Assembly (NCBI GenBank): GCA_946480345.1
Contig: CAMLJR010000051.1
Span: 1 to 17,570, forward strand
Direction: 5' to 3'
DNA from: an uncultured Spongiibacteraceae bacterium
GTDB lineage: Bacteria > Pseudomonadota > Gammaproteobacteria > Pseudomonadales > CAMLJR01
Length of the DNA: 17,570 nt
Below are positions 1 to 6,304 of the stretch, piece after piece. The notes beneath the pieces were generated by a model. It was not told the DNA's origin and did not search any database. It worked only from the letters and a program-made list of their open reading frames with translations. The translations under genes were made by a program, and so were the position numbers. Position 1 is the stretch's first letter. The number at the start of each line of letters is the position of its first letter.

Positions 1-128
1 CCTGCCGTGCGATCGACCTCATGCGCAGGAACTTTTTCGCGAAACGGTATACGACCCGCGGCTTTTAACTGATCGCAAAAATCGTCCCACGCCGTTGCAA
101 GCTCGCGATCGTACGAATCATTCATCAT
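1..128 (-). CDS. Partial hypothetical protein, DUF1214-like N-terminus (cut by window edge)
   Basis: Only the first 42 codons are in the window and the reading frame is open to the edge. Two adjacent ATG codons (128 and 125) are in frame. I chose 128 because GAGGG lies six bases upstream of it. The visible peptide begins MMNDSYDRELATAWDDFCDQ and continues with a Gly-Arg-Ile-Pro-Phe-Arg stretch and an acidic, Arg-rich segment. From memory this AWxxFCDxLKAAGR pattern resembles the start of DUF1214-type hypothetical proteins, often found near oxidoreductases and TetR regulators in metabolically versatile bacteria. That is recognition by pattern, not a search result. The gene lies 123 bases downstream of tetR in the same direction, behind a palindrome-rich stretch, so it may be the regulator's target or the next gene of the same unit. 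Its function is unknown. Confidence 0.6.
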   Translation of the reverse strand, partial: MMNDSYDRELATAWDDFCDQLKAAGRIPFREKVPAHEVDRTA

Positions 129-155
129 CCTCGGCCCTCGCCCTATTAACCTGGC

Positions 156-186
156 ATATAAATACATCTTCCTGATGTATTTATAT
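156..186. promoter_or_regulatory. Perfect 13-bp inverted repeat upstream of the DUF1214-like gene
   Basis: ATATAAATACATC is separated by TTCCT from its exact reverse complement. The centre lies about 43 bases upstream of the downstream gene's ATG and 81 bases past the tetR stop. A perfect, AT-rich palindrome next to a TetR gene and close to a promoter position suggests an operator. It is not followed by a T-run in the direction of transcription, which argues against a classical terminator. Confidence 0.5.
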
Positions 187-224
187 TTCGCGGCCAGAGC
201 CGCAGGAAACGCATCCTGCTCCTC

Positions 225-256
225 ATTAACCCGACAATATTTATTGCCGGGTTAAT
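225..256. repeat. Long hairpin overlapping the tetR stop codon
   Basis: Fourteen bases (225-238) pair with 243-256 around an ATTT loop, with a single A-C mismatch in the stem. The tetR TAA codon (252-254) lies inside one arm. Either strand could fold. In the tetR transcript no T-tract follows, so it could protect or process the mRNA 3' end, or act as a DNA binding site. Each arm carries the motif ATTAACCYGRCA, which occurs once more at 145-156. Confidence 0.5.
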
Positions 257-887
257 AATTATCGCCGCGTCCATGCAACAGCAGCGTATTGCCGCGCTGA
301 TTACGCATATCGCCAATGACATCCTGAACGAGCTGTTTCATATAGCGCCGGTTGTAATAATTAGGCGCAATCAATGCATTTGCACTGACACCGCAAACGA
401 AATGAATCAGCATATTCGCCGCGTGTGTACTATCGATTTCATCGCGCAGCTCGCCGAGTTTTTTCGCGTCTTCAATATCTTTTGTGAAGCGCTCGCGCGT
501 TTTAGTCAAACGGTCCGATTGCAGCGAATGCAATTCATTGCGCACCGCAGCATCGCTCCAAAAACGCAAACGAATTTTCCACTCGCGCAACGATTCCTTC
601 GTGACCGGCAGCGCGCAATCGAGCCGGGCTTCGAGCGCGGCCAAACCTGATTTTCCATTGGTCGCTTTTTTTTCGCGCTGAACAAAACGTTCATTAATCC
701 AATCGATAGCCATGTCGATGATGTGGTCCTTATCATCGAAATAATGCTCGATAACGCCTTTCGAAAATCCGGTACGTTGCGCGATCTCGCGAATCGTCGC
801 CTGGTCCAACCCCTGCTCCGCAATAATTTCCGCCGATACGCGCGCGATGAACTCGCGCCGCTGATCGTGATCGACAATTTTTGGCAT
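252..887 (-). CDS. TetR/AcrR-family transcriptional regulator (BetI-like)
   Basis: This is a 211-residue protein, typical for the family. The N-terminal DNA-binding domain (about residues 10-56) contains the usual pattern: a helix ending in EQGLDQAT, then the helix-turn-helix IREIAQRTGFSKGVIEHYF (about 32-50). The rest is a helical ligand-binding and dimerisation domain whose start (RxxEWKIRLRFW) resembles the BetI-type C-terminal domain. The ATG is well supported by AGGAAAG just upstream (893-899). The gene starts 26 bases after the stop of the flavin oxidoreductase and is very probably co-transcribed with it. TetR proteins usually repress their own or neighbouring promoters until a small ligand binds. 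The likely targets are the promoter upstream of the oxidoreductase and the palindromic region downstream of tetR. The ligand cannot be read from the sequence. Confidence 0.93.
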   Translation of the reverse strand: MPKIVDHDQRREFIARVSAEIIAEQGLDQATIREIAQRTGFSKGVIEHYFDDKDHIIDMAIDWINERFVQREKKATNGKSGLAALEARLDCALPVTKESLREWKIRLRFWSDAAVRNELHSLQSDRLTKTRERFTKDIEDAKKLGELRDEIDSTHAANMLIHFVCGVSANALIAPNYYNRRYMKQLVQDVIGDMRNQRGNTLLLHGRGDNY

Positions 888-913
888 GCGTGCTTTCCTG
901 TTTTTTAAAATTT

Positions 914-1897
914 CTAATAATTTACTGAAAGTTTCGGCGCGACGTGCTCAAAGAAATTTTTCACTGTCTGCCAACCGAAATCCTTGTCACAACCCGAGAT
1001 GAGCGGATGCAACATAAACGTATAGTCATCGTCGAACGGTGCTTCGTTCAATACCTGCTCCGTAGTTTTCACTTGATAAACGCCGGTATTACGGACGGCT
1101 GCAACATCATTCGACGGTTTGAAAATTCCACCCTGTCCCGCATCGGACTGCCAGCGCGCATAAACGTTGGTTTCGTATAGCGCATATGGTGCCAGATGCT
1201 GCCACGTCCGCTCGATATTATCGGTAACGTATAAATAACCCGACGACTTGCGCGATGCCACGCGTGGCTTTTTACCGACACGCTCGCACTCTTTCAAATA
1301 ATCATCGTAAAGCTCCGGGAGACCGGGAATAAAACCATCGCCTAAACGTGCCGCCCGTCGAGCTGCCGGTGGTGTAGTGCCGCCCATCCATAATGGCGGA
1401 TGCGGTTGCTGCAACGGACGCGGTCGAATCTGACAGCGACGGCCGCGATATTCGAATGGTTCGCCCGTCCATGCGTTTTTCAATGTGGCGATTCCTTCTT
1501 CCATCAATGCCGCGCGCTGTTTTGGATTGACGCCGAACATTTCCCATTCGCTCTGCACGTAGCCGCCGAGCAACAACAATTCGGCGCGACCGCGACTGAG
1601 AATATCCAGTACCGCGACATCCTCTGCGACACGTAGCGGATCGTGAAATGGCACGATGACATTTGCTTGCAAACGGCATTGTTTAGTCACCATGGCTGCC
1701 GCCGCCGCGAATGTAATCGCGCTCGGCAAATAGCCATCGTCGGAACCGTGATGAACGCAAAAATTAATCGTGACCGGAAAGCCTTGCGCGTCGATCCATG
1801 CAATTTGCTCTAACGCAGTTGCGTACAGCTCTTCAAAATCCATCGCCGCAACGCCATCGGGCGAGCGACATTCGTATTTCACTGCGATATTTGCCAT
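914..1897 (-). CDS. LLM-class (luciferase-like) flavin-dependent oxidoreductase
   Basis: This 327-residue cytosolic TIM-barrel enzyme of the bacterial luciferase-like superfamily uses reduced flavin (FMN or F420) to oxidise or reduce a small organic substrate. Family marks are visible in order: HDPLRVAEDVAVLDILSRGR (about 85-104), GGYVQSEWEMFG (111-122), the EEGIATLKNAW..PFEYRG segment (133-152), PxPLQQPHPPLWMGG (159-173) and AARRAARLGDGFIPG (178-192). The length fits the family (roughly 300-380). It starts with ATG with a weak GGA upstream and is the first gene of a small cassette, about 107 bases after the metZ terminator. The regulator tetR follows after 26 bases. Substrate and cofactor preference cannot be assigned. 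The pairing with TetR and a DUF1214-like gene suggests catabolism or detoxification of a hydrophobic compound, which is inference only. Confidence 0.88.
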   Translation of the reverse strand: MANIAVKYECRSPDGVAAMDFEELYATALEQIAWIDAQGFPVTINFCVHHGSDDGYLPSAITFAAAAAMVTKQCRLQANVIVPFHDPLRVAEDVAVLDILSRGRAELLLLGGYVQSEWEMFGVNPKQRAALMEEGIATLKNAWTGEPFEYRGRRCQIRPRPLQQPHPPLWMGGTTPPAARRAARLGDGFIPGLPELYDDYLKECERVGKKPRVASRKSSGYLYVTDNIERTWQHLAPYALYETNVYARWQSDAGQGGIFKPSNDVAAVRNTGVYQVKTTEQVLNEAPFDDDYTFMLHPLISGCDKDFGWQTVKNFFEHVAPKLSVNY

Positions 1898-1931
1898 GAA
1901 TAGTTCCGTGCGATGATCGGTGAATGCCGGC

Positions 1932-1962
1932 TATATTCCCATCACACAATTTTTTTTACAAG
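1932..1962 (-). promoter_or_regulatory. Candidate promoter of the oxidoreductase-tetR cassette
   Basis: On the minus strand TTGTAA (1957-1962) is followed by an A-tract and then AATATA (about 1933-1938), with a spacing near 18 bases, 36 to 41 bases before the ATG. The -35 match is fair and the -10 match is poor. It lies just past the metZ terminator, where a new promoter is expected. Confidence 0.3.
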
Positions 1963-2004
1963 ACAAACGTCCTACGACAGCAAGGGCGAAAACGTATTAA
2001 GAAG

Positions 2005-2037
2005 AAAAAATTGAGAGCGGCCACGAGCGCAGCCGCC
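2005..2037 (-). terminator. metZ: Probable Rho-independent terminator after metZ
   Basis: Reading the minus strand, GCGGC (2036-2032) pairs with GCCGC (2021-2017) around a ten-base loop, extendable by a G-U pair. Six T residues (2010-2005) follow after a short CTCAA spacer. It lies about 22 bases past the metZ stop codon. The stem is short and the T-run slightly displaced, so strength is uncertain, but the position marks the end of the housekeeping block. Confidence 0.55.
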
Positions 2038-2058
2038 GATGGTGGACTTTCGTCGATA

Positions 2059-3279
2059 TTAAAGCGCGTCGAGACCGCGCTGCATATCCGCTTTCAGATC
2101 AGCGATATCTTCGAGACCGACGGCAATACGAATCATATTGTCGCTGATGCCGGCATCGCGTCGCTCCTGTTCGCTGATGCGGCCATGCGTGGTCGTCGCC
2201 GGATGAATGATCGTCGTTTTGACATCGCCCAGATTCGCGGTGATCGAACAGATGCGAATCGCGTTAATAAAACGCCACGCTGCCGCTTTGCCATCGTCGA
2301 CGGTTCGGCCGCGTACACGAAATGCCATTACGCCACCGAAACCGCGCTGCTGTTTCGCCGCCAATGCATGCTGCGGATGCGATTCGAGCCCTGCATAAAA
2401 CACGCGCTCGATACCGCTTTGTTGCTCCAACCAGTGCGCCAGTTCAAACGCATTTTTGCTGTGTGCGTCCATCCGTAAGCGCAGCGTTTCCAAACCCTTC
2501 AAGAATACCCATGCATTGAACGGCGACATCGTCGGCCCGGTGGAGCGTAAAACACCGAGCACTTCGTTCATCAATTCAGCGTGACCGACCGCCGCACCGC
2601 CAAGACAGCGCCCCTGTCCATCGAGATATTTGGTGGCCGAATGCACGACGATATCGGCGCCGAATTGCAGCGGCTTTTGCAGTGCCGGCGTGCAGAAACA
2701 ATTGTCGACAACGAGCAGACAACCGCGCTGTTTGGCCAATTGCGAAATAAACGCGAGATCGGCAATTTCATTCAGCGGATTCGATGGCGTTTCGAGAAAC
2801 AGAAATTTGGTGTTCGACTTAATTGCATTGGCCCACGCGTCGTTATCGCTCAATGCAACGAAGGTCGTTTCGATACCGAATTTCGCGAGGTATTTGGTGA
2901 ATACCACCGTAGTGGTGCCAAACACGCTGCGCGAACAGACGACGTGATCGCCGCTTTTCAATAATGCAATGCAAACGCTCAGAATTGCCGCCATGCCCGA
3001 TGCGGTGGCCACCGCCATTTCCCCGCCTTCGAGCGCTGCGAGACGTTCCTCGAATGCGCGCACGGTCGGGTTCGTATAACGCGAATAGACGTTGCCCGGT
3101 TCACCCCCGGCAAAACGCGCGGCGGCCTGCTCCGCACTCTCGAATACATAACTCGACGTTAGGAACATCGCCTCGCTGTGTTCGCCTTCGTGTGTGCGTG
3201 TGTAGCCGGCACGAATAGCGAGCGTATCGATCTCCGCGTTCTGCAACGCTTCGCGGCGTTGGGTTTCGTTATCCGTCAT
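2059..3279 (-). CDS. metZ: O-succinylhomoserine sulfhydrylase
   Basis: MetZ makes homocysteine directly from O-succinylhomoserine and sulfide, using pyridoxal phosphate, in methionine biosynthesis. The 406-residue protein belongs to the Cys/Met-metabolism PLP family: YSRYTNPT (65-72), ATASGMAAIL (91-100), the VDN motif near 191-193, and SATKYLDGQGR with the Schiff-base lysine at residue 217. KYLDGQGR is typical of MetZ rather than of cystathionine gamma-synthase. I start the gene at the ATG at 3279 (MTDNETQRRE), preceded by GGAAAAG. The frame stays open upstream to 3417, but that would overlap purF and lacks similarity. The gap to the purF stop is 25 bases. purF-metZ adjacency is also the order known in Pseudomonas aeruginosa. 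Homoserine, the precursor, derives from the product of asd at the other end of the window. Confidence 0.93.
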   Translation of the reverse strand: MTDNETQRREALQNAEIDTLAIRAGYTRTHEGEHSEAMFLTSSYVFESAEQAAARFAGGEPGNVYSRYTNPTVRAFEERLAALEGGEMAVATASGMAAILSVCIALLKSGDHVVCSRSVFGTTTVVFTKYLAKFGIETTFVALSDNDAWANAIKSNTKFLFLETPSNPLNEIADLAFISQLAKQRGCLLVVDNCFCTPALQKPLQFGADIVVHSATKYLDGQGRCLGGAAVGHAELMNEVLGVLRSTGPTMSPFNAWVFLKGLETLRLRMDAHSKNAFELAHWLEQQSGIERVFYAGLESHPQHALAAKQQRGFGGVMAFRVRGRTVDDGKAAAWRFINAIRICSITANLGDVKTTIIHPATTTHGRISEQERRDAGISDNMIRIAVGLEDIADLKADMQRGLDAL

Positions 3280-3304
3280 ACGTAGTCTTTTCCGGAAGCG
3301 TGTT

Positions 3305-4819
3305 TTACAAAATCGTATTGTGTAAACCGACGATATGGCTGCCGGTATCTTCAAGCTTCGATTTATTGACGTCGTTGCGTGCGGTGGCGATGCGTTCGAG
3401 ATATTCGGCGCTGACATCGTTGGCCACGTAATTGCCGTCGAATACCGCGCAATCGAATTGCGTCAGTTGCGAATTACCCTCGGCAGAACTCGCAATCAGA
3501 TCTTCGAGATCCTGATAAATCAACCAATCGGCGCCGATCAACTTGCCGACTTCTTCTTCGGTATGACCGTAAGCGATTAATTCTTTCGACGTCGGCATGT
3601 CGATGCCATATACATTCGGATAACGCACCGGCGGCGATGCCGACGCGAAATACACCTTGCGTGCGCCAGCATCGCGTGCCATTTCGATAATCTGCTGGCA
3701 AGTGGTGCCGCGCACAATTGAATCGTCGACCAACAAAACGTTCTTGCCCTGAAATTCGAGACCAATGGCGTTCAGTTTTTGCCGTACCGATTTTTTGCGC
3801 TGGTTCTGTCCCGGCATGATGAAGGTGCGACCGATGTAGCGGTTCTTCACCAAACCTTCGCGGAATTTCACACCGAGCTTTTGCGCGAGCGATTGACCGG
3901 CGACGCGGCTCGAATCCGGAATAGGAACCACGACATCAATGTCGTGATCGGGACGCAGCCGCAGAATTTTTTCCGCCAGTTTTTCGCCTTGGCGCAGACG
4001 CGCCTTGTACACGGATACGCCGTCCATGATCGAATCGGGACGGGCGAAATAAACGTGCTCGAATATGCATGGCGCCAGACGCGGGTTCTCCGCGCATTGT
4101 TGCGTGGTCACCGTGCCGTTCGGTTCGATGTAGATCGCTTCACCCGGCTCGATATCGCGCTCGAGCTTGAAGCCGAGCACATCGAGCGCAACGCTTTCCG
4201 ATGCGAGCATGTATTCATTGCCCTGCGGTGTTTCACGCTTGCCCAGCACCAGCGGACGAATACCGTTCGGATCGCGAAAACCGATGACACCGTAACCGGC
4301 GATCATCGCGACAATCGCATAAGCACCTTTGCAACGCTGATGCACATCGCGCACGGCGGAGAAAACATCCTCGGCGCTCGGTACCAGTTTGCCGAGACGT
4401 TGCAGTTCATGCGCAAACACATTGAGCAGCACTTCCGAATCCGAATCGGTATTCAAGTGACGTAAATCCGATTGGAAGATTTCGCGGCTCAGCTCTTCGG
4501 CATTGGTGAGATTACCGTTATGCGCGAGCGCAATGCCGTAGGGTGAATTTACATAAAACGGTTGTGCCAGCGCGCGGCTCGATGTGCCGGCAGTCGGATA
4601 ACGCACATGGCCAATACCCATGTTGCCGATCAACTGTTGCATGTGACGCGTATGAAAAACATCGCGTACGAGACCGTTGTCTTTGCGCAAATTAAATTTG
4701 CCGCGCTCGCTGGTCACGATTCCTGCCGCATCCTGCCCGCGGTGTTGCAACACCGTCAACGCATCGTAAATTTCCTGATTGACGTTGTTTTTCGCGACGA
4801 TACCGACAATGCCACACAT
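3305..4819 (-). CDS. purF: Amidophosphoribosyltransferase (glutamine PRPP amidotransferase)
   Basis: PurF catalyses the first committed step of purine synthesis, transferring ammonia from glutamine to PRPP to give phosphoribosylamine. The 504-residue length matches the E. coli-type enzyme. Cys2 directly after the start Met is the N-terminal nucleophile (MCGIVGI). The glutaminase domain shows HRGQDAAGI (26-34), [11 protein letters not shown] (68-78) and HNGNLTN (100-106). The phosphoribosyltransferase domain carries the PRPP loop [13 protein letters not shown] (361-373). No Cys-rich iron-sulfur signature of the Bacillus type is apparent. The ATG is fixed by the need for Cys2, and GAGG lies about eleven bases upstream. 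The gene follows cvpA by 41 bases and precedes metZ by 25, so the three are probably one transcript driven from the promoter before cvpA. Confidence 0.97.
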   Translation of the reverse strand: MCGIVGIVAKNNVNQEIYDALTVLQHRGQDAAGIVTSERGKFNLRKDNGLVRDVFHTRHMQQLIGNMGIGHVRYPTAGTSSRALAQPFYVNSPYGIALAHNGNLTNAEELSREIFQSDLRHLNTDSDSEVLLNVFAHELQRLGKLVPSAEDVFSAVRDVHQRCKGAYAIVAMIAGYGVIGFRDPNGIRPLVLGKRETPQGNEYMLASESVALDVLGFKLERDIEPGEAIYIEPNGTVTTQQCAENPRLAPCIFEHVYFARPDSIMDGVSVYKARLRQGEKLAEKILRLRPDHDIDVVVPIPDSSRVAGQSLAQKLGVKFREGLVKNRYIGRTFIMPGQNQRKKSVRQKLNAIGLEFQGKNVLLVDDSIVRGTTCQQIIEMARDAGARKVYFASASPPVRYPNVYGIDMPTSKELIAYGHTEEEVGKLIGADWLIYQDLEDLIASSAEGNSQLTQFDCAVFDGNYVANDVSAEYLERIATARNDVNKSKLEDTGSHIVGLHNTIL

Positions 4820-4860
4820 GTGCTCTACACCTCATCGCCTTGCAGCGATTAACAATGGGG

Positions 4861-5412
4861 TTACCGCAAATGTTCTCTTGCCGTCTTTTCCTGTACTGCT
4901 CGGGCTTTTTGCGACAGCGTATGTCTCCAACCCATCACTTCCGCGAAGGTGGAGCGTGCCCAGTCTTCGCTGGACTCGAAATAAGGAATGAACTTCGATT
5001 GATGCCACCATGCATCTTGCCGCATTTCCGGCAAACCCATCGGCAGCAGAATCAACAACGCGAGCACCAGCAACAGACCGCGTACTGCACCGAACGCCAT
5101 GCCGAGCAATCGATCGAAACCGCTGAGGCCGACCCCGGCGACAAATTGTTGTATCACCCAATTGACGATAGCGCCGACGATCAGCGTCAGCACAAACAGC
5201 GCAGCGAACGCGAGCACTGTGCGAATCGATGGCGTCTCGATCCATTTCGAAAAAATTGCCGCAAGCCTTTCGTGAAACGCGATCGCAATAAAACTTGCCG
5301 CAATCCAGGTCGCCAGTGAAATCGCCTCTCTGACGAAGCCGCGCAGCAGGCTGAACACACATGAAATGCCTACGATGGCGACAATAGTCCAATCAGCCCA
5401 GTTCAGCGACAT
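4861..5412 (-). CDS. cvpA: CvpA family inner-membrane protein (colicin V production)
   Basis: This 183-residue integral membrane protein has four hydrophobic segments, at about residues 7-23, 30-46, 65-90 and 104-126, and a charged cytoplasmic tail ending in an Arg/Lys-rich helix. It opens with WADWTIVAIVGISCVFSLLRGFVREA, a typical CvpA start with the SLxRGFVREA motif between the first two helices. CvpA was first linked to colicin V export and is generally tied to envelope homeostasis; its molecular role is unsettled. I use the ATG at 5412. An in-frame ATG at 5490 would add 26 non-hydrophobic residues and lies inside the predicted -10 element. No clear Shine-Dalgarno precedes 5412, so the start is probable rather than certain. 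cvpA upstream of purF is the classic gammaproteobacterial pair. Confidence 0.9.
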   Translation of the reverse strand: MSLNWADWTIVAIVGISCVFSLLRGFVREAISLATWIAASFIAIAFHERLAAIFSKWIETPSIRTVLAFAALFVLTLIVGAIVNWVIQQFVAGVGLSGFDRLLGMAFGAVRGLLLVLALLILLPMGLPEMRQDAWWHQSKFIPYFESSEDWARSTFAEVMGWRHTLSQKARAVQEKTAREHLR

Positions 5413-5467
5413 TGACGATGTACAGTCCGGTGGAGATTCACAGAAGGCGCGCTGTGTAAGGTGCGCA

Positions 5468-5480
5468 CTACGTTTCGTAG
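5468..5480. promoter_or_regulatory. Palindrome just downstream of the cvpA-purF promoter
   Basis: CTACG-TTT-CGTAG is a perfect 5-bp inverted repeat with a three-base spacer, starting within a few bases of the predicted transcription start. On the minus strand it reads CTACGAAACGTAG, sharing an ACGxAAACGT-like core with the enterobacterial PurR box (ACGCAAACGTTTGCGT), though it is shorter. It could be an operator or a small 5' hairpin in the mRNA. Confidence 0.3.
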
Positions 5481-5488
5481 AGGCGCGC

Positions 5489-5497
5489 ATTGTATCA
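5489..5497 (-). promoter_or_regulatory. Extended -10 promoter element for cvpA-purF-metZ
   Basis: The minus strand reads TGATACAAT: a TACAAT hexamer (five of six consensus bases) preceded by TGn, the extended -10 arrangement. No good -35 is visible at 17 bases, which extended -10 promoters can tolerate. It lies 77 bases before the chosen cvpA ATG, inside the 148-base gap after the SPOR gene. Confidence 0.45.
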
Positions 5498-5560
5498 GAG
5501 CGCTTTCTACCGTCGCATTACGACGAGCGACAATCGCGTTACAACCGATCCTTAGCCGCA

Positions 5561-6304
5561 TCACGATGGCGTAAAACGCACAACTATTGTGTTGGTTTGC
5601 AGCGCTGCATCGATCGCCTTTTTCTGCGCATCGGCGCGTTCGCGACTGAGCTTGGGTCCGACAAAAACTTTAATCCCGGCGCCCTTTGCCGTTTTAACCG
5701 TTTGCGTATACGCCTTGAAACCTTTCTGTTGCAGCTCGTTCTTGATGCGATCGGCATTTGCCTGCGTCGAAAACAAGCCCACTTGGATCACCCATGCCAC
5801 CGGCAAACCCTGCTGATCGAGCGAAAAGGTCTGAGTTGGTGTTTTTACCGGCGTCGATTTTGATTCGATATTTTTCGGTGGAATGTTTTTCGGTTCGACG
5901 TTTTTAGAGGCAACATTTTTAGGTTCAATGGCTTTTGGGTTTAGCGGTTGCGTCGTGGTTTTCGCCGGCGTGTTCGGGAGCGATGCGATTGCCGGTTTCT
6001 GCTGGGCCGGGACAGCTGCTGTAGTTGCACTATCGACGGTTGCAGCATCGACGGTTGCAGAATCGGCAGTCGAAGCGGCGTCGGCTTCGGATGCGCCAGG
6101 CTCGGGTGCCGGAATCACATCTTTCGGCGCCTGCGGCTCGGCCACGGCAAATGGCTGCAGATCCGGAGCCGCTGGAATCTGGGTTTCACGCGCCACCGGA
6201 TCGACAGGACTGTCGGCGCTCAATAACCAGAACCAAGCGACCACACCAATCACCAGTAAGGCGGCGCCGCCCACCAGACGCTGCTTCAAGCCATCAGCGG
6301 CCAT
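5561..6304 (-). CDS. Membrane-anchored SPOR-domain protein (DedD-like)
   Basis: This 247-residue protein has a short cytoplasmic N-terminus, one membrane helix (about residues 10-28), a long low-complexity periplasmic linker rich in Ala, Pro, Thr and Lys, and a C-terminal SPOR domain (about 167-245). The domain has the usual pattern WVIQVGLFSTQANADRIKNEL, KGFKAYTQ and KVFVGPKLSRERA. SPOR domains bind septal peptidoglycan lacking stem peptides, so a role in cell division or envelope remodelling like that of DedD is likely. Position folC - SPOR - cvpA is the standard dedD locus. The ATG overlaps the end of folC by 11 bases, implying translational coupling. The linker holds two repeat patches: DSATVDAATVDSAT (81-94) and a five-residue PKNxx-type repeat (about 122-156). 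Confidence 0.88.
   Translation of the reverse strand: MAADGLKQRLVGGAALLVIGVVAWFWLLSADSPVDPVARETQIPAAPDLQPFAVAEPQAPKDVIPAPEPGASEADAASTADSATVDAATVDSATTAAVPAQQKPAIASLPNTPAKTTTQPLNPKAIEPKNVASKNVEPKNIPPKNIESKSTPVKTPTQTFSLDQQGLPVAWVIQVGLFSTQANADRIKNELQQKGFKAYTQTVKTAKGAGIKVFVGPKLSRERADAQKKAIDAALQTNTIVVRFTPS
5837..5941 (-). repeat. 15-bp periodic repeat coding the SPOR protein linker
   Basis: About seven successive 15-base units encode pentapeptides of the form PKAIE, PKNVA, SKNVE, PKNIP, PKNIE, SKSTP, VKTPT (residues 122-156). The DNA copies are similar but not identical; on the plus strand they show as recurring TTTTT-GG-TTC blocks. The pattern is in frame and sits in the presumed periplasmic spacer between membrane helix and SPOR domain. 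Confidence 0.75.

Noticed and set aside
190..217. Short inverted repeats (GCGG/CCGC and AGGA/TCCT) between the larger palindromes
   Set aside because: Four-base stems of this size are expected by chance in such sequence; not counted as separate sites.
1924..2478. Plus-strand open frame of about 184 codons across the metZ terminator
   Set aside because: Overlaps the end of metZ and its terminator on the opposite strand and has no similarity I recognise.
3280..3417. 46-codon N-terminal extension of metZ
   Set aside because: It would overlap the end of purF by more than 100 bases. The ATG at 3279 has a good ribosome-binding site and matches usual MetZ starts.
3779..4465. Plus-strand open frame, about 228 codons, rich in Arg and His
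   Set aside because: Lies wholly antisense to purF, where the reading frame of the real gene is fully conserved. Composition is typical of a shadow frame.
5413..5490. Upstream ATG extending cvpA by 26 residues
   Set aside because: The added peptide is polar and not like CvpA N-termini, and the ATG lies inside the predicted -10 element.
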